A stretch of DNA of 64,000 nt, from contig JAPOZM010000088.1 of assembly GCA_026706075.1 (NCBI GenBank), positions 93,724 to 157,723 on the forward strand, written 5' to 3'. How positions within the stretch are numbered: position 1 is the first letter of the stretch; each line of letters begins with the position of its first letter. The notes under the pieces were generated by a model. The model saw only the letters and a list, made by a program, of their open reading frames with translations. It had not been told where the DNA came from and did not search any database. Source of the DNA: Gemmatimonadaceae bacterium (GTDB taxonomy: Bacteria; Latescibacterota; UBA2968; UBA8231). Shown piece by piece: positions 1-8,282 of the stretch. The translations under genes and the position numbers were made by a program.

Positions 1-558
1 GACCGCATCCGCCGCGAGCCTGGGCAGGTGATCGAGGAGCACCGGGCCTGGGGGTGCCGGCACGTGGCCATCGGCGGCATGCCGGGGGAGTACCGGAAGG
101 CGGAGGGATTCAGCCGCTTTGCCCGGGAGGCCTCGGTAGCGGTGCGGCCGCTGATCGACGCCGGACTCACTTTCAGCTACCACAACCACAGCTTCGAGCT
201 CGAGCGTTTCGGGGACCGCACGGGCCTGCAGATCCTCGCCGAAGAGAGCGACCCGGAGGCGTTCTCCTTCGAGGTGGACACCTACTGGATACAGCACGGC
301 GGCGGCAATCCGGTCACCTGGCTCGAGCGCCTGAAGGACCGTATGCACATCGTACACCTGAAGGACCTGGCCATGAGAGGCACGGAGCAACGCTTCGCCG
401 AGGTGGGGGAGGGCAATCTGGAGTGGCCCGCCATCCTCGCCGCCTGCCGGGCCGCCGACATCGAGTGGTACCTGATCGAGCAGGACCGCTGCGACGGCGA
501 CCCCTTCGACAGCCTCGGCACCAGCCTCAGGAACCTTCGAGCCCTGGGACTGCACTAG
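1..558 (+). CDS. Sugar phosphate isomerase/epimerase (xylose-isomerase-like TIM barrel), 5'-truncated
   Basis: The reading frame is open from base 1, so the true start lies outside the window; about 185 C-terminal residues are visible. They match the AP-endonuclease-2/xylose-isomerase-like TIM barrel: the strand motif FSYHNHSFELE, the metal-site strand FEVDTYWIQHGG, then MHIVHLKDL and a final YLIEQDR strand. The His, Asp and Glu residues at these strand ends are the usual divalent-metal ligands. Family members isomerise or epimerise keto-sugars and inosose-type compounds; the substrate cannot be read here. The stop is 3 bp before the LarA-like gene, so the two are probably cotranscribed and act in sugar or polyol breakdown together with the SDR that follows. 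Confidence 0.85.
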   Translation, partial: DRIRREPGQVIEEHRAWGCRHVAIGGMPGEYRKAEGFSRFAREASVAVRPLIDAGLTFSYHNHSFELERFGDRTGLQILAEESDPEAFSFEVDTYWIQHGGGNPVTWLERLKDRMHIVHLKDLAMRGTEQRFAEVGEGNLEWPAILAACRAADIEWYLIEQDRCDGDPFDSLGTSLRNLRALGLH

Positions 559-561
559 GCG

Positions 562-1761
562 ATGAGCTCCCGGCACAAGTCGACCGAGTTGCAGATCCCC
601 TGGGCGGCCTGGTACGGCAAGGAGCCGCTGACTCTCCGCTTCCCCGAGAGCTGGGAGGTCACGGTCCGGCGGATGCGCGGGGGGCCCGACATCGGTGACG
701 ACGGGATCCGCCGGGCCCTGGCCGGGCCGATCGGGGCGCCCCCTCTGCGGGAGCACGCCAAGGGCCGGTCCAGCGCCGCGATCCTGGTGGACGATCTGTC
801 CCGGCCCACGCCAGCCTTCCGCGTGGTCCCCTATATCCTCGAAGAGCTGCACGAGGCGGGCATCGACGACGACGGCATCACCATCATCTGCGCCCTGGCC
901 GCTCACCGGCCCATGACCCGGGACGACTTCCTCAAGAAGCTCGGCGCCGAGATCGTCGAGCGCTATCGCGTCGTCAACCACAACGCCTACGAGAACCTCG
1001 AGTTCCTCGGGAACACGAGCCTCGGAGTGCCGGTCTTCGTCAACCGCGACCTGATGGCCTGCCAGGTGCGGATCGCGGCGGGCATGATCACGCCTCGCGG
1101 CGGGATGTTCGGCGGCGGCGCCAAGCTGCTGATTCCCGGGGCCTGCGGCCAGCAGACGATTCTGCTCAACCACCGCTACGTCCATGGAGAGGCCTTCCGT
1201 CCCCATCTCGACGAGGTGGCGGGGATGGCCGGCGTCGATTACATCGTCAACCCCCTCCTGAACGAGGGTTTGGAGATCATGGGCCTCGTGGCCGGCGACG
1301 TGACCGCCGCCTTCGAGCAGGGCTGCCGAGTGGGGGGCGAGCTCTACGCTACTCCCATGCCGGCGGCCGGCACGGTGGACGTGGGCGTCTTCAGCGCCTT
1401 CCCGAAAGACACCGAGCTGTGCCAGGCGGGGCTGGCCCTCGTGCCCCTCGGCAGCTGCCCCCACGACCCGATCGCCGAGGGCGGCACCGTCGTCATCGCC
1501 AGCGCCTGCCCGGAGGGGCTCGGCTGGCACTCCGTCCTTGGCCCGGGGACCGCCCTGCGCGCCTCTCCGCAGCCGCCGGCCCACCGCACGATGCTGTTCT
1601 CGAAGGGAGTGAACCCGTACGACTGCCAGGCCTTGTACGGCGAGCACGTCGGCCTGTTCCGGGAATGGGAGGACCTCATCGGCCAGTTGCAGGCCATCCA
1701 CGGCGGGAGCCCCCGGGTGTCGGTCTTCCCCGCGGGGGCCCTGCAGATGGCCGCCACCTGA
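562..1761 (+). CDS. LarA-like nickel-pincer racemase family protein (DUF2088)
   Basis: This 399-residue protein belongs to the LarA (lactate racemase) family. An N-terminal DDLSRPTP motif resembles the family's D-x-(T/S)-R-P loop, and AAHRPMT carries the first catalytic-type His. FGGGAKLLIPG supplies the Lys that anchors the nickel-pincer cofactor in LarA, and a His sits exactly 16 residues later (LLNH), the K184/H200 spacing of the Lactobacillus enzyme. The segment where LarA has the second catalytic His (P-H-x-x-A-G-F) reads TPRGGMFG, so that His is absent and Arg is nearby. Cofactor-making larB, larC and larE are not in the window. It probably racemises or epimerises a 2-hydroxy acid or sugar acid other than lactate, given its sugar-isomerase and SDR neighbours. 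Confidence 0.8.
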   Translation: MSSRHKSTELQIPWAAWYGKEPLTLRFPESWEVTVRRMRGGPDIGDDGIRRALAGPIGAPPLREHAKGRSSAAILVDDLSRPTPAFRVVPYILEELHEAGIDDDGITIICALAAHRPMTRDDFLKKLGAEIVERYRVVNHNAYENLEFLGNTSLGVPVFVNRDLMACQVRIAAGMITPRGGMFGGGAKLLIPGACGQQTILLNHRYVHGEAFRPHLDEVAGMAGVDYIVNPLLNEGLEIMGLVAGDVTAAFEQGCRVGGELYATPMPAAGTVDVGVFSAFPKDTELCQAGLALVPLGSCPHDPIAEGGTVVIASACPEGLGWHSVLGPGTALRASPQPPAHRTMLFSKGVNPYDCQALYGEHVGLFREWEDLIGQLQAIHGGSPRVSVFPAGALQMAAT

Positions 1762-1786
1762 GAGTCATGACAGCGAGGCGGGAAGC

Positions 1787-2563
1787 GTGCCCCCACTGAA
1801 GTCCTTCGATCTCGATGGCCGGGTCGTGGCCGTCACCGGCGCCGGCCGCGGGATCGGCCGCACCATCGCTCTCGACGCGGTCCGCTCGGGCGCACGCGTC
1901 GCCATCGGCAGCCGGACGGTCAGCGAACTGGAGAGTCTCCAAGAGAGCATCGAGGCCATGGGGGGGGAGTGCTTCACCCACTTCCTCGACGTGACCGACG
2001 TCGCCTCCATCGAGGTCTTCTTCGAGGGGGTGGACGCCCACTACAAGGGACTCCACGTCCTGGTGAACAACGCCGGCTACAACAAGCTCGGGAAGATCCT
2101 CGACTACGACGAGGATCTCTACGACCAGATCGTCGCTGCCAACCTCAAGAGCGTGTTCTTCTGCAGCCAGGCGGCGGCGAAGCGCATGATCGCCCGGGGG
2201 GTCCGCGGCAGCATCGTGAACATCTCCTCCCAGGCGGGGGTGGTGGGAGCGCCGGAGCGGGGACCCTATTCGGGAGCCAAGGGAGGGGTGAACAACCTGA
2301 CGCGCACGGCGGCCGCCGAATGGGCGGAGCACGGGATCCGGGTCAATGCCGTGGCCCCCACGGTGACCCGGTCGCCCCTGGCCCAGAAAGCCATGGAGGA
2401 CAGCCAGGCCTTCGCCGACGCCGTGAAGACCAAGAACCTCCTTCGCGGCGATCTGGCAGAGCCGGAGGAGATCTCCGCACCGGTGATCTTCCTGGCCTCC
2501 GATGCCGCCAGCATGGTCACCGGCCACGTCCTGGTGGTCGACGGGGGGTGGACCATCGTCTGA
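1787..2563 (+). CDS. SDR-family NAD(P)-dependent oxidoreductase
   Basis: A classical short-chain dehydrogenase/reductase of 258 residues starting at GTG. It has the nucleotide-binding loop TGAGRGIGR, the NNAG motif, and a complete catalytic set: Ser in NISSQAG, then Tyr and Lys in PYSGAK. The C-terminus (SMVTGHVLVVDGGW) is typical. It probably oxidises or reduces a sugar or sugar-acid hydroxyl in the same pathway as the two genes upstream; the gap to the LarA-like gene is only 25 bp. Its last 47 bp overlap the convergent peptidase gene. The family assignment is secure; the substrate is unknown. Confidence 0.92.
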   Translation: MPPLKSFDLDGRVVAVTGAGRGIGRTIALDAVRSGARVAIGSRTVSELESLQESIEAMGGECFTHFLDVTDVASIEVFFEGVDAHYKGLHVLVNNAGYNKLGKILDYDEDLYDQIVAANLKSVFFCSQAAAKRMIARGVRGSIVNISSQAGVVGAPERGPYSGAKGGVNNLTRTAAAEWAEHGIRVNAVAPTVTRSPLAQKAMEDSQAFADAVKTKNLLRGDLAEPEEISAPVIFLASDAASMVTGHVLVVDGGWTIV

Positions 2564-3749
2564 CGGGGCGGGGTCCGCACGGCGGCGGCGAACCGCGGTC
2601 CCAACCCATCAAGGGCCGCTCCGAGGCGCCTGGAGCGGTCGCCCGCAGTCTCTCCCCCTGCCAGCCTCGGCGTGCCTCCAGAAGCGCGTCCAGCTCCCCG
2701 ACGGCCGATGCCTTGGCGGACTGCGGATCCCTTGCCAGTTGGGCGAGCAGCTCCACGAGGGAGGCGGCGTCTTCCACGGCGACGGCTTCGGCCCTCAGCT
2801 TCTTCCCGCCGCGGTTGTGGTAGTTCTCCAGGGGCAGGGCCACCGCACCGGCCCTCAGGCCCGCCCGGCAAAGGGCCGTCGCTTCGCACGTTCCTCCATC
2901 CATCAGCCGGCGCTGATAACGGAAGGTGGGCCGCTGACTTCCGAGATCCTCGGCCGCCCCGGCCAGGGCGGCGGTGACGGCAGCGTCGAAGAGCCAGCGG
3001 CGATCACCGACCCGGATCACGGGGCCGTCGCCGAGGGGGGCACCCGCCAGGCTGGAGGAGCACTCGATGTTCACATACAGGGGATTCCGGTCGAGGTACC
3101 CGCCGTCGAGGGCGGCGAGCATCCCCCCGAAGCCGGTCTCCTCGGCCCGGGTCAGCAGAACGCCGATGCCGGCGGCCGGATCGGCGCGCAGGGCCTCGAG
3201 GACCGACAGGGCCACGGCCACGCCGGCCAGGTCGTCGCAGGCGCGGCCGGAGAGTCTTCCGCCGGACAACTCGAAGCCGGGCAGATCCCAGGTTGCGAAG
3301 ATTTCTCCCGCCCTGGCCCCCGGAACCGGATCGTCCAGGCGCACCCGAAAGGCGGGCCGGCCGCCGGGGTCGCCCGGAGCACCCTCCTCCAGATAGGCCA
3401 GCACCCTCCCGCGGGCGATGGGCCGGGTGGACTGGTGGTCGTGCACCAGCACGCCTGCCCCCCTGGTCAGTTCGGTGGGAATGCCGCCCAGCGAGTGGAA
3501 GAACCAATCGCCGCCGTCGCCGGCGGCCAGTGCCAGCCCGGGATGATCGAGGTGAGCGGTGAGGACGATTCCCGGAGCTGCCGCGCCCAGACGCAGGTGG
3601 AGGTTTCCGAAGGGGTCGGACAGGCAGTGGAGATCGGGCCGCTCCGCCGCATACCGCTCCATCTCCGCCAGGACGAGGTGCTCGTGGAAGGGCGCGGTGG
3701 GAATGGGGACGAACCGCCGGGCCACGTCCAGGTAGAGATCGGCAAGCAT
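2517..3749 (-). CDS. M42/M28-like zinc aminopeptidase
   Basis: A 410-residue cocatalytic metallopeptidase of the M42 (glutamyl aminopeptidase) type. All expected ligands are present: H and D in LTAHLDHPG, the bridging Asp in ACDDLAGV, the Glu pair in RAEETGFGG, an acidic ligand in VNIECS and a terminal His in LENYHNR. No signal peptide is visible, so it is probably cytoplasmic and trims peptides. It is transcribed alone, divergently from the large membrane-protein operon. The last 25 or so residues (Pro/Arg-rich) are unlike the family and arise where the frame reads back into the convergent SDR gene; that tail may be a read-through extension. Confidence 0.85.
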   Translation of the reverse strand: MLADLYLDVARRFVPIPTAPFHEHLVLAEMERYAAERPDLHCLSDPFGNLHLRLGAAAPGIVLTAHLDHPGLALAAGDGGDWFFHSLGGIPTELTRGAGVLVHDHQSTRPIARGRVLAYLEEGAPGDPGGRPAFRVRLDDPVPGARAGEIFATWDLPGFELSGGRLSGRACDDLAGVAVALSVLEALRADPAAGIGVLLTRAEETGFGGMLAALDGGYLDRNPLYVNIECSSSLAGAPLGDGPVIRVGDRRWLFDAAVTAALAGAAEDLGSQRPTFRYQRRLMDGGTCEATALCRAGLRAGAVALPLENYHNRGGKKLRAEAVAVEDAASLVELLAQLARDPQSAKASAVGELDALLEARRGWQGERLRATAPGASERPLMGWDRGSPPPCGPRPVRRWSTPRRPPGRGR

Positions 3750-3782
3750 TTGGATACCACCTGTTCCAGGGGTGTTGGGGAT

Positions 3783-3810
3783 AGGGTACCCGGAGGATGT
3801 CCGGGGTCAA
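3783..3810 (-). promoter_or_regulatory. Possible sigma70-type promoter for the M42-like peptidase
   Basis: Reading the minus strand, TTGACC is followed after 16 bases by TACCCT, about 35 bases before the peptidase start. It lies in the 131-bp divergent region shared with the large membrane-protein operon. The -10 match is only moderate. Confidence 0.3.
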
Positions 3811-3880
3811 GCGCGATTGGTTCGGTGGAGTCGGGGCGCCTACCTTGGTGCCGTTCCACCCGGTCGGGAGGCCCGGCTTT

Positions 3881-6037
3881 GTGAGACGGGACATACCACA
3901 GGAGTACAGCGACCACCTGGCCACGCGCCGGGAGCGCGTGCTGGGCGGCGGAGGCGAGCGGCTTTCCTTCCGCGCCTTCTGGGTCGGCGGCTTCCTCTCC
4001 TTCTTCCTCGCCGTGGGCGCGCCCTACGGCAACATGATCATCCGCGGCTCCTACATGGCCCTCGACTTCAGCACCCCGGGGGCGATTTTCCTCTTCCTGT
4101 TCCTCATCGGCCTTCTCAACTGCGCCTTCAAGCTCGCCCGCCACCCTGGGGTTGCCATCGGCCTCGCCGGCTCGGCCACGGCGGGATGGCTGATCGTCTA
4201 CAGGACCGCCATCACCGATCTCGACTTCTACTCCCCGGGTCTGATGCTGGCCACCTTCCTGGTCCTGACCACCTGGCTCAACCTGCCGGTGGTGCTCCGC
4301 GGCGGGAGCCTGGCCCTGAACCGGTCCGAACTGGTCCTGGTCTACGCCATGCTCCTCATCGTCTCCGCCCTGTGCACCATGGGGCTCGGCGAGCAGATCC
4401 TGCCCGTCATCACGGCGATCTTCTACTTCGCCTCGCCGGAGAACCAGTGGGCGGAGAAGCTCTTTCCCCACCTGCCGCAGCGGGCGATGGTGAACGACGG
4501 CACGGACAGCCGACTGTTCTACGAGGGACTCTCCGGTCCGGAGGAGGCGATTCCCTACGAGTCCTGGGTGGAGCCCCTCATGTGGTGGGGGATCTTCCTG
4601 CTGGCCCTGTACGTGATGATGGTCTCGGTGGCCGTGATCCTCCGCCGCCAGTGGATGGAGCGCGAGCGCCTGGCCTACCCGATCGCGCAGGTGGGCCTCT
4701 CGATGATCCGCTCCGAGCACCCCGAGCGGGCGGTGAACGGCTTCTTCAAGCAGCCCCTCATGTGGCTGGGGGCCGCCCTGCCCCTGATCGTGGGCAGTCT
4801 GACGGCCCTGCACCGCTACTACCCGGAAGTGCCGGTCATGCCGACGAGGTGGACCCTGGGCTTTGTCGGCCTCCAGAGCCTGCAACTGCAGATCAGCTTC
4901 GCAATGCTGGGGTTCTCGTACTTCATCAACGCCAACATCGCCGCCGGCATCTGGTTCTTCCACCTGTTCTCGAAGGTGGAGAAGCAGGCCCTGCTTCTGA
5001 CCGGCCTGCAGTCGACGCAAAAGATCAGCTTCGGCGTCTCCGACTACCCCTTCCTCGGCTACCAGGGGGTGGGAGCTCTCCTGGCCATGGTGGTCGTCGG
5101 CCTGTGGGTGGGCCGCGAGCACTTTCGGCGGGTGCTGCTCAAGGCCGTCGGCCGGGCCCCCGACGTGAGGGACGACGACGAGATCCTCCCCTACCGGGGG
5201 GCCGTGGTCGGCGCCCTGGGCGGCACCGGCGTCATGGCGGCCTGGCTGTGGTACATGGGGACCCCCCTCTGGGTGGCCCTGCTCTTCGTCGTGGTGGCGA
5301 TCCTGATCTTCATCGGTATCACCCGGATCGTGGCCGAGGCCGGCCTGGCGGCGATCCGCGCGCCGATGATCGCCAGCGAGCTGTTGGTGCAGGGCATGGG
5401 CTCCTCCCTGGTCGGCCCCGCGGGGGTGATGAACCTCTCCCTCACCTACATCTGGGCGGCCGACATCCGCGTATTCGTCATGGCCACGGCGTCCAACGCC
5501 CTGAAGATGATCGAGGAGATGGAGCCCCGGAACCGGCGAATCGTGTTCTGGGCGATGATCGCGGCCATGTTCATCGGCGCCGCCGGATCCCTGTGGATGA
5601 TCTTCCACATGGCCTACCGCCACGGGGGCATCAACCTGGCGAGCTGGTTCTTTCAGGGCCTGCCCCGGACCGCGTACGATGCGGCCCTGCGCAACCTGGA
5701 GCCCGAGGGAACGTACTGGCCGGGCCTCGGTTTCTTCGGAGGCGGCGCCGCCGCCATGGTTGCCATGATGTGGCTTCGCCAGCGCCTGCCCTGGTGGCCC
5801 GTCCATCCCATCGGCTTTCCCATCGGCGCCAACAGCATGATGAACTACGTCTGGTTCAACGTCTTCGTTGCCTGGCTGGTGAAGCGCACCGTGCTGCGCT
5901 ACGGAGGCGCCAATGCCTACCAAGGCAGCCAGCACTTCTTCCTGGGCCTGATCGCCGGCCAGGTCCTGTGCAACGGCCTGTGGCTGGTGATCGACTACTT
6001 CACCGGCAAGGTGGGGAACTCCATCTTCTGGATATGA
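3881..6037 (+). CDS. DUF6785/DUF6784-type polytopic membrane protein, copy A
   Basis: A very hydrophobic protein of about 718 residues with a dozen or more membrane segments and no signal for export. I chose the GTG at 3881, preceded by GGGAGG at 9 bases, because translation then begins RRDIPQEY, matching the start of the adjacent paralogue; an ATG at 3797 would add 28 unrelated residues. The family resembles the DUF6785/6784 proteins and is distantly reminiscent of OPT-type oligopeptide transporters; function is unknown. Recognisable blocks include GVSDYPFLGYQGVGA, TRIVAEAGLAAIR and a MWLRQRLPWWPVHPIG block near the C-terminus. First gene of a four-gene membrane operon. Confidence 0.85.
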   Translation: MRRDIPQEYSDHLATRRERVLGGGGERLSFRAFWVGGFLSFFLAVGAPYGNMIIRGSYMALDFSTPGAIFLFLFLIGLLNCAFKLARHPGVAIGLAGSATAGWLIVYRTAITDLDFYSPGLMLATFLVLTTWLNLPVVLRGGSLALNRSELVLVYAMLLIVSALCTMGLGEQILPVITAIFYFASPENQWAEKLFPHLPQRAMVNDGTDSRLFYEGLSGPEEAIPYESWVEPLMWWGIFLLALYVMMVSVAVILRRQWMERERLAYPIAQVGLSMIRSEHPERAVNGFFKQPLMWLGAALPLIVGSLTALHRYYPEVPVMPTRWTLGFVGLQSLQLQISFAMLGFSYFINANIAAGIWFFHLFSKVEKQALLLTGLQSTQKISFGVSDYPFLGYQGVGALLAMVVVGLWVGREHFRRVLLKAVGRAPDVRDDDEILPYRGAVVGALGGTGVMAAWLWYMGTPLWVALLFVVVAILIFIGITRIVAEAGLAAIRAPMIASELLVQGMGSSLVGPAGVMNLSLTYIWAADIRVFVMATASNALKMIEEMEPRNRRIVFWAMIAAMFIGAAGSLWMIFHMAYRHGGINLASWFFQGLPRTAYDAALRNLEPEGTYWPGLGFFGGGAAAMVAMMWLRQRLPWWPVHPIGFPIGANSMMNYVWFNVFVAWLVKRTVLRYGGANAYQGSQHFFLGLIAGQVLCNGLWLVIDYFTGKVGNSIFWI

Positions 6038-6128
6038 AGGGCGCGATGGAGAGCAACGGGATGCGCCTTCGCAGCGCACCCGAGGATTCCGGGACCTGGC
6101 CGGGGGCGGCCGGGAGTCGGCGCATCCG

Positions 6129-8282
6129 GTGAACAGAGCGATCCCGCAGGAGTACGGCGAGCACCTGGCCGAGCGCCGGGAGCGCGTCCTGGGCGGCGGC
6201 GAGCGCCTCTCCTTCCGCGCCTTCTGGGTCGGCGGTTTCCTCTCCTTCTTCCTGGCCGTGGGCGCCCCCTACGGCAACATGATTCTCCGCGGGTCCTTCA
6301 TGGCCATGGACTTCAGCACCCCGGGGGCGATCTTCCTCTTCCTCTTCCTCATCGGCCTTCTCAACTGCGCCCTCAAGCTCGCCCGGCGGCCCTCCGTGGC
6401 CCTCGGCCTGGCGGCTTCGTCCACGGCGGCGTGGCTGGTGGTCTACAGGCCGGCCCTCGGCAACCTCGACTTCTACTCCCCGGGCCTGATGATGGCCACC
6501 TTCCTGGTCCTGACCACCTGGCTCAACCTGCCCGTGGTGCTCCGCGGCGGCAGCCTGGCCCTGAACCGCTCGGAACTGGTCCTGGTCTACGCCATGCTGC
6601 TCATTGTCTCGGCCCTGTGCACCATGGGCCTGGCCGAGCAGTTCCTACCCATCGTCACGGCGATGTTCTATTTCGCCACCCCGGAGAACCGCTGGGCCGA
6701 GAAGCTCTTTCCCCACCTGCCGGAGGGGGTGATGGTCGACGACGGCACGGACAGCCGCCTGTTCTACGAGGGCCTGTCAGGTCCCGAGGAGGCGATTCCA
6801 TACGCCTCCTGGGTAGAGCCTCTCCTGTGGTGGGGGGTCTTCCTGCTGGCCCTGTACGTGATGATGGTATCGGTGGCGGTGATCCTTCGGCGCCAGTGGA
6901 TGGATCGGGAACGCCTGGCCTACCCGATCGCCCAGGTGGGCCTCGCCATGATCCGCTCCGAGCACGCCGACCGTGCGGTGAACGGCTTCTTCAAGCGACC
7001 CGTCATGTGGCTGGGGGCGGCCCTGCCCCTTGCCCAGGGCAGCTTGCGGGGGCTGAAGTTCTACGAAGTGCCGGTGCCCACGACGCGCCTGGAGTGGAAT
7101 CTCCCTTTCATCGGCCGCCAGACCCTGCATCTGAGCGTCAACTTCGCCGTCCTCGGCTTCTCGTATTTCATCAACGCCAACATCGCCGCCGGCATCTGGT
7201 TCTTCCACCTCATCTCGACTGCGGAAAAGCAGTTGCTCATCCTCACCGGGCTGCAGTCGTCCCAGAAGATCGGTCTCGGCGTCTCCGACTACCCCTTTCT
7301 CGGGTACCAGGGGGTGGGGGCGCTGCTGGCCATGGTGGTGGCCGGCCTGTGGGTGGGCCGCGAGCACTACTGGCGGGTCCTGCGCAAGGCCGTCGGACTG
7401 GCCCCCGAAGTCCGCGACGACGACGAGATCCTCTCCTACCGGGGCGCCGTGGCCGGGGCCCTGGGGGGCACCGCCGTCATGACCGCCTGGCTGTCGTACA
7501 TGGGGACCCCCATGTGGGTGACCCTGCTCTTTCTGCTCGTGGCGGTGCTGATCTTCATCGGAATCACGAGGATCGTGACGGAGGCCGGCCTGGCGGTCGT
7601 CCGCGGGCCTATGATCGCCGGCGACCTCGTGGTGCAGGGAGTCGGTTCCTCCCTGATCGGCCCCGCGGCGGTGGTGAACCTCTCCCTGGCCCACGTCTGG
7701 GCCGCCGACATCCGTGTCTTCGTCATGGGCACCGCCTCCAACGCCCTGAAGATGATCGAGGAGATGGAGCCCCGGAACCGCCGCACCGTTTTCTGGTGCA
7801 TGATCGCCGCCCTCTTCATCGGCGCCGCCGGCTCCCTGTGGATGATCTTCCACATGGCCTATCTCCACGGGGCCCTCAACCTGAACGGCTGGTTCTTCCA
7901 GGGGTTGCCCAGGTACGCCTACGATGCGGCCCTGCGCAACATCGAGCCCCAGGGGACCTACTGGCCCGGGGTGGGCTTCTTCGGCGCCGGAGCCGCCGCC
8001 ATGGTCACCCTCATGTGGCTGCGCCACCGGCTGCCCTGGTGGCCCGTCCATCCCATCGGCCTGCCCATCGGCGCCACCCCCATGATGAACCGCCTCTGGT
8101 TCAATGTCTTCGTGGCCTGGGTCGTCAAGCTAGGCGTCCTGCGGTACGGCGGCGCCAGCGGCTACCAGAAGAGTCAGCCCTTCTTTCTCGGGTTGATCAG
8201 CGGCCAGGTCCTGTGCAGTGGGGGCTGGCTGGTGATCGACTACTTCACAGGCGCCGTGGGGAACTACCTTTACGAGATATGA
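6129..8282 (+). CDS. DUF6785/DUF6784-type polytopic membrane protein, copy B
   Basis: A 717-residue paralogue of the preceding gene, collinear and mostly identical along its whole length, starting at GTG after a 91-bp spacer. The clearest divergence is around residues 305-330, where copy A reads LTALHRYYPEVPVMPTRW and copy B reads LRGLKFYEVPVPTTRLEW, next to a conserved hydrophobic block. This points to a loop that could set specificity. Conservation of both copies without frameshifts implies both are used, perhaps as a heterodimer. The stop overlaps the next start as ATGA, so it is coupled to the peptidase-permease fusion downstream. No transport assay or substrate is known to me for this family. 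Confidence 0.85.
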   Translation: MNRAIPQEYGEHLAERRERVLGGGERLSFRAFWVGGFLSFFLAVGAPYGNMILRGSFMAMDFSTPGAIFLFLFLIGLLNCALKLARRPSVALGLAASSTAAWLVVYRPALGNLDFYSPGLMMATFLVLTTWLNLPVVLRGGSLALNRSELVLVYAMLLIVSALCTMGLAEQFLPIVTAMFYFATPENRWAEKLFPHLPEGVMVDDGTDSRLFYEGLSGPEEAIPYASWVEPLLWWGVFLLALYVMMVSVAVILRRQWMDRERLAYPIAQVGLAMIRSEHADRAVNGFFKRPVMWLGAALPLAQGSLRGLKFYEVPVPTTRLEWNLPFIGRQTLHLSVNFAVLGFSYFINANIAAGIWFFHLISTAEKQLLILTGLQSSQKIGLGVSDYPFLGYQGVGALLAMVVAGLWVGREHYWRVLRKAVGLAPEVRDDDEILSYRGAVAGALGGTAVMTAWLSYMGTPMWVTLLFLLVAVLIFIGITRIVTEAGLAVVRGPMIAGDLVVQGVGSSLIGPAAVVNLSLAHVWAADIRVFVMGTASNALKMIEEMEPRNRRTVFWCMIAALFIGAAGSLWMIFHMAYLHGALNLNGWFFQGLPRYAYDAALRNIEPQGTYWPGVGFFGAGAAAMVTLMWLRHRLPWWPVHPIGLPIGATPMMNRLWFNVFVAWVVKLGVLRYGGASGYQKSQPFFLGLISGQVLCSGGWLVIDYFTGAVGNYLYEI

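Noticed and set aside
3467..6079. A long minus-strand open frame across DUF6785 copy A
   Set aside because: Glu/His/Gly-rich composition and no motif; the plus-strand membrane protein has a paralogue in the same frame.
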